Shown: positions 26,880-56,731 of the stretch, piece by piece
Position numbering within the stretch: the first letter of the stretch is position 1
How the letters are laid out: every line of letters starts with the position of its first letter
Assembly (NCBI GenBank): GCA_023362775.1
Contig: JALMGJ010000015.1
Location: 14,474,001-14,538,000, forward strand
Length of the DNA stretch: 64,000 bases
Source: Charina bottae
Taxonomy: Eukaryota; Chordata; Lepidosauria; Squamata; Charinaidae
Direction of reading: 5' to 3'
Made by a program: the position numbers and the translations under genes
Notes under the pieces: model-generated
Databases searched by the model: none
What the model was told of the DNA's origin: nothing
The model's input: the letters and a program-made list of their open reading frames with translations, nothing else

Positions 26880-27640
26880 AACTCTCCTGCTTGATTAATC
26901 TGGAGCGCATTTTTTTACTTGATTAAAGATATTTTAAACAATTAATCTAAGCAATTAAGCAATTAGGTTACAGTTCAGACTTCCCCACCTCTTCTCTTGC
27001 GAAAAGAACCAGGAAAAAATAAAAAAAAGCAGGCAAAAAGGTTGAATGCCATTTGAGAAGCAGGTTTGATGCTTGGAAGATGCCAAGCGAGCCCGCAAGT
27101 CTGGATTTGTGTGTTTCAAACGAGAGCGCGTCCACAGACTGCTTCCACTGATCGACTGTAAGCAAAAGCACTCAGGGGTTTCTGCTCATTTGCCTAAAGA
27201 AGCTAAATTACATCTTTTTGTTTTCTTTTGGAAACCCAGTGACAAATGAGGAGGAAATGGTAGCAATTAGCAAGGCTGGAGTCTCGAGTGGGAGAGAACA
27301 GCGGGGTTCCCTTTCCTCTGATGCATAATTAAAAACGCTCTGCCCGTTAAAAGGCAGAGATGTGACCTGAATTTGCATAATGACAGCAAGAATGCTTAAT
27401 TACAACCCCATCCAAAATCCAACAGTGAACTTCAGAAGGTAACGCTTGACAGTTAGACATACACATGTGAGATTCTCTTCTCCCTCATTAGCATTCACCA
27501 ATTTATGTTCAAGTTACTTTAAAAGAAAGAAAAAAAACCTCCATCACTTGCTTTGTTTCTTTCCCCAATAAGACAGATCGAAGCACATTAGGCTGTTAGT
27601 CAAGGTCAGAACTGAAATGCTAATCCAGTGGGACACTTAA
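26880..27640. other. Repeat-free block with octamer and homeobox-like motifs
   Basis: No repeat family or ORF was recognised. It holds ATTTGCATAATGACAG (a perfect ATTTGCAT octamer near 27372), several TAATTA cores and a balanced base composition. It may be a conserved noncoding element; conservation cannot be judged here. Confidence 0.25.
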
Positions 27641-27642
27641 TG

Positions 27643-27682
27643 TATTCATTCATTCATTCATTCATTCATTCATTCATTCATT
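27643..27682. repeat. (ATTC)n microsatellite
   Basis: About ten perfect ATTC units. Confidence 0.9.
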
Positions 27683-27778
27683 CCTCACATTTCTTCACTG
27701 TCTCGCCAAAGTGACAATCAATTAATCAATCAGATTCATAATTTACCAAGAGCTATCATATATAGTGAGATGATAGAG

Positions 27779-28011
27779 CATAGCTTTCCAAACTGTGTGT
27801 CGGGACATGTTAGTGTGTCAGCTGCAGTGTCTGGGTGTGTCGGGGCTGCTGCTGCCTCCAAACCTGCTGTGATTCTGCGCAGGTCCTAGTGCTTGCCTTG
27901 TGCCCTGCTGTAAGAGTGTGTCGCAAAATGATGCCCTGCTGTAAGAGTGTGTCGCGAAATAATGCATGTCTAAAAAGTGTGTCACCAACATGAAAAGTTT
28001 GGAAAGCTCTG
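27779..28011. mobile_element. hAT MITE (family Q)
   Basis: TIRs CATAGCTTTCCAAACTGTG ... AGTTTGGAAAGCTCTG with perfect 8-bp TSDs TGATAGAG (27771-27778, 28012-28019). The interior duplicates the phrase CCCTGCTGTAAGAGTGTGTC. Confidence 0.9.
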
Positions 28012-28084
28012 TGATAGAGAGAGGGAGAGAGATAAAACAGCCAAGTCAAAGAGATACAAAAATCAGTTTATGGTTAATCTAGGG

Positions 28085-28229
28085 CAGTGTTTCTCATCCT
28101 TGGCAACTTTAAGATGTGTGGACTTCAACTCCCAGAATCCTCCAGCCAGCTTTGCTTTGCGTTGCTGGCTGGGGAATTCTGGGAGTTGAAGTCCACACCT
28201 CTTAAAGTTGCCAAGGATGAGAAACACTG
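28085..28229. mobile_element. Palindromic hAT MITE (family P)
   Basis: 145-bp palindrome with CAGTGTTTCTC / GAGAAACACTG ends and perfect 8-bp TSDs ATCTAGGG (28077-28084, 28230-28237). Confidence 0.9.
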
Positions 28230-28611
28230 ATCTAGGGCAATATTGACAAGTTCATCACACAGTTGCCATGCAAGAAAGCTTTGTCAATGGCATACACAAT
28301 GAGGGCCTGCCAGATATGTTGGACTATGACTCCCATCATCCATAGAAAGGCTACTGCATACTAGTGGGACCAGTCTTATCTCTTTCAGTCTATGGTCTTT
28401 CAACCTACCTGTATGTACTAAGGCTAAACATTTTTACATCTGATAACACATACTCCAGTTTACAACGTTTTTTAATTCAGTAAACATTATTTTGTCCATA
28501 AGGTGTCCTAGCTTCCTCCTATTTTCTATTCCACAGCACTAATGGTTGCCCATCCCTGCTGCTAAAAAAAATGGTCCTCTCCTCTCTTATGTAATGCCCC
28601 CCTCCTCACTT

Positions 28612-28790
28612 CAAGTCAAGGTTCTTTACTGCGGTCAAAGACCAGTACAAAATAAAACTCAATAGTATAAAACAAGTTACATATAAAAAAGAACAAACTG
28701 TGCAATTAACTGGGCATATCAATCAGTTGGCTGCACATTTTACATACGGCCTAGCAGCATTTAGCTACAATGAGAGTAACAGAGTCATGG
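28612..28790. repeat. Unclassified interspersed repeat (TTTATTACGGTCA family)
   Basis: Contains TTCTTTACTGCGGTCAAAGA and CCAGTACAAAATAAAACTC. Related starts occur at 39493 and 48966. It probably represents the end of a non-LTR element; family unknown. Confidence 0.4.
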
Positions 28791-28849
28791 GTAACTGAAA
28801 ATAAAAATGGTAAGTAAAATTGATCGGCATGACCAAGACATTTGCTTAC

Positions 28850-29070
28850 CAATCAAAGAGAATATTTGTAGCTCAGGGTTGAACTGTGGAGTCCTTGGTG
28901 CTCTCTGAGCGTTGTTGTTTCCTTGCAGACATTTCATTGCTAGGCTAGGCAACATCTTCAGTGCGCAAAGGGAGCAAGTCCCACTCCCTTTTCGCACTGA
29001 AGATGTTGCCTAGCTTGGCAATGAAACGTCTGCAAGGAAACAACAAGGCTCAGAGAGCACCAAGGACTCC
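28850..29070. mobile_element. Penelope-like foldback (type b)
   Basis: Two ~86-bp inverted arms, GGAGTCCTTGGTGCTCTCTG ... CAGAGAGCACCAAGGACTCC, meet near CAAGTCC. A 12-bp TSD ACATTTGCTTAC flanks the unit (28838-28849, 29071-29082). The right arm carries CTGAAGA at 28997 and GAAAC ending 29027 around hairpin TTGCC/GGCAA. The left arm is degenerate at the GAAAC position. Confidence 0.7.
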
Positions 29071-29082
29071 ACATTTGCTTAC

Positions 29083-30194
29083 ATTTGGAGTTGTCAGCTC
29101 TGTGTGCCAGCATAAAATGGGCAATATAATAACATGTGTTTGTTTCAATAGTCCCTTTGCCACATGGGCAAAACTTCAGCCCAAAGGTCGTAGCTTTTTA
29201 TCTCCCTTCTATGGCTGCATCAAGTCAAGCCCTTAAGGGTTATAATTTGACTTGGGTAACTAGCAGGTCTGAACCAGCTGATCAGGAATAGAGAGAGATG
29301 CCATCTAATTGTGTCTCCATATTTTTAATCCACTGCCTCAGCATTACTATTGCATGTTCGTACCTGAACGTGGGGATTTCGGTTAATGAACATCCAAGGC
29401 GCTCCCCACTGCGCCTTTGCTTGCTCTCACACCTGACAATCAACCTCAGAACAAGCTGATATCTGTCAAGTTCCATCTCAAAGTCCACTTCTTAAAAGCC
29501 TAGGTGCATCTAATCATGTTAGAAGACTGATCCCTTCCTAGCCTTGCCTGCCTGATCTTAGGAAATGATAATGCAAAAGAGCGCCTAGAATCCCGCCTTT
29601 ACCTTCCTGGTTCACATTTAAGAGAACAAAGTGGAGTTCAACCGAGATGAGGTGGAAGCCTGTTTGTAAATGGCGTATTGATCCATCAAAGGGGTACTCA
29701 AATTCTTTTGGGTGGGCTTGTACCTTGGTGGGGGAGAAAGTTAGTTTGCATGCAAGAAGCCTTCAGTAAAGAACTAGCAGCCCTTGCAGGCAGTTACGAG
29801 TGATGCATCAGAATCTAGACTTCAAAATATAAGGTTCAGGACAAAAATTAAATTAAATTTAGTTTTCTTTATGTTTCATTTTAACTAATTAAGATAACAT
29901 TTTAAATTAAATCCAAAGCTGCTGCGAGATGCATTTGATCTTGGGCCTCATGTTGTACAATCTTGTTCTGATTTCAATTCCTAGTACCTTCAGTTTTTCT
30001 TTAGAAAAAATTACTTGGGTGGGCAATCGCCAAAGAATCCCAGTGTCCAGATGTGATTGAGAAGTTGATACAACATCCAGATAAATGGCAGAGGCAAACC
30101 ACTTTCATAAGGTTGCCAAGAAAAGAACATGACCATGTAGTCACCAGGATTTGCATTTGACTCTAAGTAGACTTTACTTTTTTTACCAGGGCCG
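29083..30194. other. Intergenic spacer
   Basis: No gene, splice-flanked ORF or repeat was recognised with confidence. Confidence 0.5.
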
Positions 30195-30206
30195 TAGGGA
30201 GAGGTC

Positions 30207-30530
30207 TTGGGGGCGTGGTGGCTCAGTGGGTAAGACACCAGGCTTGTCGATCGGAAGATCGCAAGTTTGGAGGTTCGAATCCCTAGCCCTGCGTGTGGAG
30301 TGAGCTCCCGCACTAGCTCCAGCTCTTGCCAACCTAGCAATTCGAAAGCATGCAAATGCAAGTAGATGAATAGGTACCACTTCGGTGGGTAGGTAACAGT
30401 GTTCCGCGTGCGTCATGCACATGAAGCGTCTTCGGACAGCGCTGGCTCTTCGGCTAACAAACGGAGATGAGCACCGGCCCCTAGAGTCGGACACGACTGC
30501 ACAAATGTGCGGGGGGAACCTTTACCTTTT
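30207..30530 (+). mobile_element. Sauria-like SINE
   Basis: tRNA-like head (GGTGGCTCAGTGGGTAAG), B box GGTTCGAATCC and tail ending ACCTTTACCTTT, with a 12-bp TSD TAGGGAGAGGTC (30195-30206, 30531-30542). Confidence 0.9.
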
Positions 30531-30542
30531 TAGGGAGAGGTC

Positions 30543-31970
30543 AAGTGGCCAGAAATGTCCAGTACAAACTGTGATGACTCAAAAAAGATGAAACATGTGT
30601 CATGATGTCATAGCACAAACTTCAATCTTCCACACTTGCATTCTGATGTCAAATGCAAGTATGTAAGCCAAGTGGGTTGCATCGTGAAGCACATTGCATT
30701 ATTTGTGCTTCCCCCAAACCACAGACACCTATGCAAGTAGCCAGAAGAAGGCTTCCTTCCCTGCGTAGAGCTTCCCCAATCTTGATTTTTATTTTATTTA
30801 TTTATTGTTCAAATTCCTCTCACCGCCCATCTCCCCCGACGGGTTGGAACTGGCACCTCCTTTGTACCTAAGTTGCACATTGATTTACCAGGCAGAAAAT
30901 GACTCCAATTATCATTATGGGCAATAGAGTTAGAAAGAAATATCGCACAGGGTACGCCTATCTTGGAATTTTGAACTTTCTTCTCATTTACTTGAAGGCC
31001 TAAAGTGCTTACAAGTTAATAAAGGTTCTCAATGAATTTCTTGTGGGACAAAAGGTAATATAGAAATGAAATAAATAATAATATAGCAAAAATATATAGA
31101 AATTAACCAGTAATTCATTCTTGGAAAACCCATACTCGTTGGAAAACAATTGACTATAAATAAGAGCAATTACATTATTGTGCTATCTTTAAATGCCCTG
31201 CAAAAATATCACCAGCCTAAGGTGAATTCAGGGCTCTGAAAAAAGTAAGACAAGTAAAGATATTCAGAATGTAACTCTGTACAGTATTTTTCTTTCTGTG
31301 TCTCTCTCTTGCAAGGTACAGTGTGGCAGATACTCAAGCTTACTGTAAGTTGATGTTCAGGAAGGGCCTGAATAAGCCAACATTGATAAAGATGTTGGAC
31401 TTCTTCTGTTTAGCAATTGCAAGTCCAAAGAAGAGGAAGATATCTTGTCCCATTTTAAGATCTGTTGGAAGGGATTCAGAATTACTTTTAACAACACAAG
31501 TCTACTTGTTCAGCAGTTATTTTCTTAGCACAGAGAAAAACAGGACACAGCTTCAGCATCCTTCTCCAACTTGACAGCCCTTCAAATGTGTTGGATGACA
31601 GCCCTCATCTTCCTCACTCAGCAGGTTTTGTTGGGTGTCGTCCTCAATCTTGAAGACCCAGGTTGGAAAAAGCTGGATATATGTACACCTGGTTCCATTG
31701 CATGCTGGTCTACATCTGCCTCACTGGAGAACTTGGGGTATCCAGCCGTCCTCTTTGTAGTCAGCATGTTTTCAATGAAACGTCAAGTTCCGCTAGTCTT
31801 TCACCTTGTTCCTTTCCAGGATTGTGTTTAACCTCAATTTGCACCATCAGCATTGTTGGAAAGGAACTTGGCTCATGACTGGGCCTACCCTAGTTGGCAC
31901 TGTAGTGGCTTAATATCCATAGGGTGGTAAATAGGATGTTTGATGAGCCTTCCAGTCAGCTACTATTAGG
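30543..31970. other. Intergenic spacer
   Basis: Mostly unique AT-rich DNA. A short LINE-like tail (TTTATTTATTTATTG ... CCGCCCATCTCCCC) lies at about 30785-30845. No gene was found. Confidence 0.5.
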
Positions 31971-32914
31971 TAAAGGTAAAGGTTCCCCCCACACATTTGT
32001 GCAGTCGTGTCTGACTCTAGGGGCCGGTGCTCATCTCCGTTTGTTAGCCGAAGAGCCAGCGCTGTCCAAAGACGCTTCCACGGTCATGTGGCCGGCATGA
32101 CGCACGCGGAACGCTGTTTCCTACCCACCGAAGTGGTACCTATTTATCTACTTGCATTTGCATGCTTTCGAACTGCTAGGTTGGCAAGAGCTGGGGCGAG
32201 TGTGGGAGCTCACTCCGTCACGTGGGACTAGGGATTCGAACCTCTGAACTTGCGATCTTGTGAGGTTTCGTCCACTTACCTGGCAACCGGCCGACATGCC
32301 AGACTCCGAACCGGAAGAGGAGCCAATCACAGGAGGCAGCAGTCTCGGCGCGAAATTGACTGGGGACCCGGAAACACTGATTGGCCGAAGCTCTGAAAGA
32401 AATATGCCTCCGCCAATCAGCGCGCACCAAAGGAGAGCAGAAAGGCGGGCTGAGCAACGTGAAGCCCGATTGGCCCCTGCTCTCCCAAGGCGCGAAAAAA
32501 GAAATAAAAAGCCGGCGCAACTTACCTCAGCTGCCGGAGACAACCGTTCTACCCGTTCTGTGAATAAGCCTCTGGACTCCACGCCGGATCCTGCTCCCGA
32601 GCCTCGCCTTGTTACAGCCCCGGACCTTGCTATCAAGCCCTGCCTTGCTACCACCCCGGACCATGCTCTAGAGCCTTGCCTTACCGCTGCGCCGGACCCT
32701 GACTCCATGCGCTTTCCCGCCGCTTCACCAAGCCTCCAGGCCTTACCTTGCTGCCATGCCAGGCCTCGCGCCCATCTCTCTTCTGGTTGCCACGCCTCCG
32801 TTCTTGCTCCCTACAGAAGAAACCAGCATAGGGGTAAGCGCTGCCACCTTGCCTGCTCCTCTCCTGACTGCCCGAACCACCGACTTTCCGTTGCTCCCCG
32901 CTCCGGAGCCAGCT

Positions 32915-33140
32915 GACGCCGGCCACCAGTGGGCTGCCTTTGCCGGGCCCCGGTCTACCCAGACTCCCACCAGCCCAGATCAGCAGCCAAGCCCAGCCGA
33001 CGCCGGCCACCAGTGGGCTGCCTTTGCCGGGCCCCGGTCTACCCAGACTCCCACCAGCCCAGATCAGCAGCCAAGCCCAGCCGACGCCGGCCACCAGTGG
33101 GTTGCTTTCGTCGGGCCCCCGTCTACCCCTAGCCCTGACA
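32915..33140 (+). repeat. 84-bp tandem repeat inside the LTR
   Basis: The phrase GACGCCGGCCACCAGTGGG recurs at 32915, 32999 and 33083, a period of 84 bp. The first two copies are nearly identical; the third is diverged and incomplete. Confidence 0.9.
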
Positions 33141-33332
33141 GCCCCGCTAACTCCACGCCCGCGGACACCTTGCCTGTCACCTCCGGTTCGCTGCCAGCTG
33201 CAGCCTCTTCTACAGCGCCTGTACCCTCTCAGCTCCTTCCTGTCTGGCCAGGATTATTCACGGGACTCGCTGCTATCCAGCCTGTAGAAGAAGAAGAGGA
33301 CTGTGTAAACTGGGCGGCTTGTGTATCTTGTA

Positions 33333-33338
33333 AATAAA
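33333..33338 (+). terminator. LTR poly(A) signal
   Basis: AATAAA in TTGTAAATAAAGTTATTTC, placed as expected at an R/U5 boundary near the LTR 3' end. Confidence 0.7.
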
Positions 33339-33590
33339 GTTATTTCAGTAACACTTCTGTGTCAGTCTTAGTCGGAACAGGACAGATCTTCCGATCGACA
33401 AGCCTGGCGTCTTACCCGCTGAGCCATCGCGCCCCTAACATTTCTGATGGTGGTGTAGTATTTCCAGGGTATTCCTTTAACTGTTGGAACTCCCCTGAAA
33501 ATTAAGCATCAAAAATAAAAATAAAAACCCTCTTTGTGTCTTTGTTGTCAGCACAAAGGATACCATAAAAGCATTTGTCAAGATTGGATA

Positions 33591-33916
33591 GTAAAAAGGT
33601 AAAGGTTTTCCCCTGCACAGTCGTGTCCGACTCTAGGGGGCAGTGCTCATCTCCATTTCTTAGCCGAAGAGCCAGCGCTGTCCGAAGATGCTTCCGCGGT
33701 CATGTGGCCAGCATGACGTGCGCAGAACGCTGTTACCATCCCACCAAAGTGGTACCTATTTATCTACTTGCATCTGCATGGTTTCGAATTGTTAGGTTGG
33801 CAAGAGCTGGGGTGAGTGCGGGAGCTCACTCCGTCACGTGGCGCTCGGGTCTTGAACCGCCGACCTTCTGATCGACAAGCCTGGCGTCTTAACCACTGAG
33901 CCATTGCGCCCCATCC
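33591..33916 (-). mobile_element. Sauria-like SINE, minus orientation
   Basis: Starts with the reversed tail (AAAAAGGTAAAGG) and ends with the reversed tRNA head (GAGCCATTGCGCCCC). A 12-bp TSD CAAGATTGGATA flanks it (33579-33590, 33917-33928). Confidence 0.9.
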
Positions 33917-33928
33917 CAAGATTGGATA

Positions 33929-34960
33929 CCAAAACGTAAAAAGAGTAGTCCCTTTAGTTAAATGTGGCAAACACTATTATGGATAGACATGAACCTTAGA
34001 AAAGTACCTGTATTCTCATGAATGATGGCTGCAACAATTTTATATTATTACCCTAGTCTGTAGTTTTGCACTTCATTTTCTTCTAATTTACAATCTCGGC
34101 ATTTCTCCTGACAATCAAGTATCCTAAATGTGTAATTTCTGTGCAGGCATGTCTACATTTGTGTGTGAGATTGAGTGAGAGAAAGTAGGTTCACTCCTTG
34201 CAAGGAGTCATAGTTGGGTTTATTTTTGTTTTAGTTTTTTGTTTAATAAGTAAGTGAGGTGAACCAGCCACGGTCAGTTGCAAACCATGATTTGTGTGTG
34301 AGCTCAGGTACTGTTGCATACTCAACAGACCATAGTTAAAACAAACAATGGTTTAAAATCTGTGAACTAAGCTTTGGGTGTGTATACGTACTGCAGACAC
34401 TCAGACATACTATATAATATACGCATATGCATGCGGGCATCCACACCCGGGTTTGGAGAACACTTCATGCATCTAATGAAGGAGATTTCAGTCTACAAAA
34501 TACTACAAAATCTTAGTATTTAAGTTGCTACAAGACCCTTAGCAAAACACACACGCTCCTTTTTAAAAAACAACTGACTAGTTAACATTTGTGGAATAGC
34601 ATCAGACCCATTCCAAAGCATCAGTTGAAATGGGCAGTGACAATTCTCCAAGAGAACTTTCCAAATGTTGAAAAAACATGCCGCCTGCCTTTAATTGATT
34701 GGAGTTGCAACCATGGAATGCCGGCTTCTCTCTCTCCACCAAACAGAGACTGCATTTTTGTTTTTTGTTTTTTAATGAGCCAGCAAGGCTTTGATGTTTT
34801 ATACAGTCATGGCAACCTGCAATTTGCTGGCGCCTTGCACGATCACATTCTTTGGTTCCATTTGTACATCTTCTTCTTTCCTGGCAGTTTGTTAATCCAC
34901 CACACACACAGAGAGTACAACATGAATTAATTGGGCCCTTAATGCTTCTTGTAAGCATTC
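33929..34960. other. Spacer upstream of SLC7A9
   Basis: No gene or confident repeat was seen. AT-rich, with short TG and TATA runs near 34375-34430. Confidence 0.5.
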
Positions 34961-34961
34961 T

Positions 34962-34986
34962 GGTTTAATTATTATCTTTTTTATAA
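34962..34986 (+). promoter_or_regulatory. SLC7A9: Candidate SLC7A9 promoter: HNF1-like and TATA-like motifs
   Basis: GGTTTAATTATTAT resembles the HNF1 half-palindrome (GGTTAATNATTAMC) and is followed by TTTTTTATAA. SLC7A9 is a kidney and intestine gene, so an HNF1 input would make sense. The assignment rests on motifs and on the donor-bearing candidate exon just downstream. Confidence 0.25.
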
Positions 34987-35009
34987 CCTCTGGGCTTAAG
35001 TAGCCACTG

Positions 35010-35141
35010 AGTTCCCACTCTCCTGTTTTTCAGCTGTGAGCATTCTTTACTCTGAATTGCAAGGAAAAGCACCTGGGAAAGAGGAAAGGGGAATATCTGT
35101 TGGAGGAGTGTTTGGATGACATATGCGCAAGACCAACCACA
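35010..35141 (+). other. SLC7A9: Candidate noncoding first exon of SLC7A9
   Basis: A putative exon, with its start guessed about 30 bp after the TATA-like motif, ends at a strong donor ACCACA|GTAAGTG (GT at 35142). An acceptor-like TGTTTTTCAG at 35025-35034 is an alternative start. Mammalian SLC7A9 also begins with a noncoding exon. No transcript evidence is available. Confidence 0.25.
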
Positions 35142-36580
35142 GTAAGTGACATTCTCACTTCCCTGCTAAAAGAAAAGAGATTAGTTATGAGCTGTCCTTA
35201 ACAGTCCCTGAATTGTGATCAAAGGCTTTAAAGCTCGTAATTTAAAAAAAGCTTTATTAGGAGTAAAAAAATAGTTGGGATTTATTAGGATTGCCTTGGA
35301 ACTTTGTGGTGAAATTTGTGCCTACCACTTAAAGGGTCAGAGGAAATCTTTAGGACTGTAACCCTCTGAACACTTGCTCAGGAGTAAGAACCACACAATG
35401 ATTGCACCTTCTAGTAGATATACAGAAGATCTCACTGCACATAATCATCTAGAAGAGCATTTTAGGACTTTCATTTATTTAAAGTACAGATAAGACACTT
35501 CTGATAGTGAAACTACAAATAAAATATTAGAAGATTGTTTCTGGTAATCAGTATAAAATACACTGAACAAAAAAAAAAACAATAAAGCAAAAAAAAAACT
35601 TTTGGAGAAGAATATATTCAGAAAAACTCCAGTAAGTTAAATATTAAAACCCATAGATATTTGCCTTAGATTGCCATGCACGGCTTTTTTGGCATGGGGT
35701 GTTGGTGATGAAACTACGTATGTGTCATGGAAAATGTGTTGGGTAATGAGAAAATGGGTATGGTCAGAGCAGAAGCTAAGATGTCCAGAATCCACATATT
35801 TCGTATTTTTCCCTATTAAGTTAAATTCCACTCTGTCCATAGCCTTCCTTCTTATCCAGTCTTAGAAATCACCTATTTTAAGATTAATATTCTGAAAACC
35901 TGTAACTGACGAAATTGTTGGAGACATCACCAAAAGTCTTTTAGGCTTTGAGTGTGATGCCTACACCACTAGAGCACCCTCTGAGTGAGTGCCAATCTTT
36001 GGTGATATAATTGCTGAAAATTGGCACCAGGGTTCCCTACTGTTTTGATGCCAGATGTCCGTGAAAGCACAGTGGGGCTGAACAAAGTTTTGGATTCAGT
36101 TCTAAAAAGTTGCTTCGAACTATGAATGTTGAACCTCTCAGTGGCTCATTAAAGCAACTGTGTACATTTCCAGGACCAACAAAGAATTCTGAAAGCAGAT
36201 TTGGCTGATTTAATGAATCGCCAACAGGTGCCCATCATTTTTCAAGGCTGGTTCTTCCCATTGTGAATATTCGAGTGCAGTCCATTTATATTCTGTGACA
36301 AGAGATTCCCAGTTAAGCCTGAGTTGTATTGATTGTGGTGGGATACAAATGTAATAAAGACATAAATTTCCAGGATTATATTCTGCAGCATTATCCTAGT
36401 CTAGCTTTGATTTAGGGTAACATGAGAATAATATTACTAGAGAGATCATAGTGATTGTTTCCATTGCAACACTTTGATTTTCCCTGAGCAGGGGGGACCA
36501 CCATCACCTCTGCTTGTGGGTATCAAAGCTTGTGTGCAATAAGTCCAAGATATATTGGGGCTAGCTATGTATAAACTAAC

Positions 36581-36664
36581 TTCCTTCCTTCCTTCCTTCC
36601 TTCCTTCCTTCCTTCCTTCCTTCCTTCCTTCCTTCCTTCCTTCCTTCCTTCCTTCCTTCCTTCC
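36581..36664. repeat. (TTCC)n microsatellite
   Basis: About 21 uninterrupted TTCC units. Confidence 0.95.
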
Positions 36665-36742
36665 CTGCAAATTGAAATAGTAGACAAAATGCCAACCAGC
36701 TACCATCTTAATTTCCTCTGCCTGTAACGACTTTGGCATAAT

Positions 36743-36867
36743 CCAACCTTCCCCAACTTGGCACCTTCCAGGGGTGTTGGACTACAAATCCCATAATTCC
36801 TAATCAACTGTTATGCTGGGGCATATCATGGAAATTATAGTTCAATGTATCATGTTGGGAAGACTAT
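36743..36867. mobile_element. Probable degraded hAT-like MITE
   Basis: CCAACCTTCCCCAACTTGGC near the left end and TCATGTTGGGAAGACTATA near the right form a degraded inverted repeat around GGACTACAAATCCCATAAT. No TSD was resolved. Confidence 0.4.
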
Positions 36868-38333
36868 ACTATGCATTTCAACAGCCTGTTGATTTTTAGG
36901 TAATTTTATTAGTGAAATATAACAAACAAGAAGAATAAAACATAAATGATAATATAGTAAGAAACTACATATATTAATGTGATTAAAGGGGAAGAAATAA
37001 AGAGAACTTAGGGAAAAAGGAAAAAATAAGATCCAAACAATATAAAATTAGTTCTATTTTAAGCTTATTATTGAATCTTGACCATATAGAAACATATTGC
37101 TCCATCTTTTTTTTAGAATATAAAGATGTTTTAAAAAAGGATAAAGGACACATATCTTGAATTCATTCCTTAACATGAGGAGTAAATATTTATTTCCATC
37201 TATATCAAATAATTCTCTTTGCTGAGCCTCAGGCTCAATAAAGCCAAAGTTCTCCATAAAATGTCACATTCCTTCCTAAAATGTGGAATTCGACATTTCA
37301 ACACTTATGACTACTGGTCACTGCTGAGTAGAGCAGATAAAAAAAAATCCACGAAGTTCACAAAACAGCATACCATACAGATTAAAACATAAAACCATCC
37401 TTAAAATTTACAGTGTAAAAGGAAAAACAACAATCACAAAATAAAATAATCCGCTGAATGCTTTCGAATAAACTATCCATAATCCACAATAAACCATTTT
37501 ACAGCAAATTTCCTTCTAATCTCATGAGATGCTTTTTTATGAGTCATATCCTTGTCCTCATTCAGCAATTCAACCTGTAATTCCAAAGTTCAGAAGCTTC
37601 ATGAACAGTGATCTTTTTTATGCCTTGAATTGTGATCACTAATTGCCCAACATATACATATTTAAGTAATAAATGTGGTAAAAGTAGTTCAATTTTTGCC
37701 AGGCAATTTTGTGATGCAAACATTAAGAGATTGGGACCAGCCAATATTTTTTTTTATTTGTTTTATCATGATCTTCCATTTTTGCTCCCATTTGTCAGCC
37801 AGCTTAGCAGGCCCTGTAATGCAGAAAAAAAGAACAGGGCCCTGTTTCATTGGGTTTTACTACTTGATAGAGTTTTTCAGGGCAGGAACGCTGAGAATGT
37901 ATACAGGCAACTGTCACCTACAAGTGATCTTGGGAAATAAAAATGCTACAGATTTTAGCTTTCCCTATACAGAAACATTTCAGAGTGAGGCAATGCTTCC
38001 TGCCCTCAGTCTGAATGGGAGAGAATTTCACTCAGTTTCACAGACCTTCTGAATTATTGTTTGGAAAGGATGACTTGTCAGAGGCACTTTCTGGCCCATG
38101 TGGATCTGGAGTTTCCAACTGCCGTATTCCATCCATCCACTGATAATCACTTAGCTTTCATTATGTAACTAGACTATTTGTCTTCATTTGATTGAAATCA
38201 AAAGACTGGAGGGAGTAAACTAGTTATAACGTAGCAGCTAGATAACATCTGGTATTAATATAATTATTGTTAATTTTTGTGTTGTTTGCAGAGATTGCTA
38301 GTATTAGCAGGTTTGTCCACGCCAAGAAAGCCA

Positions 38334-56731
<18,398 letters not shown>

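Larger units (their letters stand above)
32259..33384 (+). mobile_element. Solo LTR (endogenous retrovirus/LTR retrotransposon), 1126 bp
   Basis: Begins TGTGAGGTTTCG, ends GTCGGAACAGGACA, and is flanked by a perfect 5-bp TSD GATCT (32254-32258, 33385-33389). TG...CA ends with a 5-bp TSD are classic for retroviral-type integration. AATAAA at 33333-33338 lies about 50 bp before the 3' end, which sets plus orientation. There is no internal coding region, since the host SINE resumes directly, so this is an LTR-LTR recombination product. It is GC-rich and contains an 84-bp tandem repeat. ORFs of 193-218 codons (+) and 137 codons (-) overlap inside it, show no retroviral motif, and are attributed to base composition. 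Confidence 0.88.
31971..33435 (-). mobile_element. Sauria-like SINE (minus orientation) interrupted by a solo LTR
   Basis: The SINE body and tail occupy 31971-32258 and the tRNA head continues at 33390-33435. With the 32259-33389 insert removed, the SINE reads continuously as in the copies at 17427 and 40310. Confidence 0.9.

Noticed and set aside
32260..33337. ORFs of 218 and 193 codons (+) and 137 codons (-) as genes
   Set aside because: They lie entirely inside a TSD-bounded solo LTR, overlap each other in different frames, show no retroviral or other domain and follow from GC-rich composition and an 84-bp repeat.
36446..36739. 97-codon minus-strand ORF with a repeated EGRK motif
   Set aside because: It is the translation of the (TTCC)n microsatellite, with no coding context.
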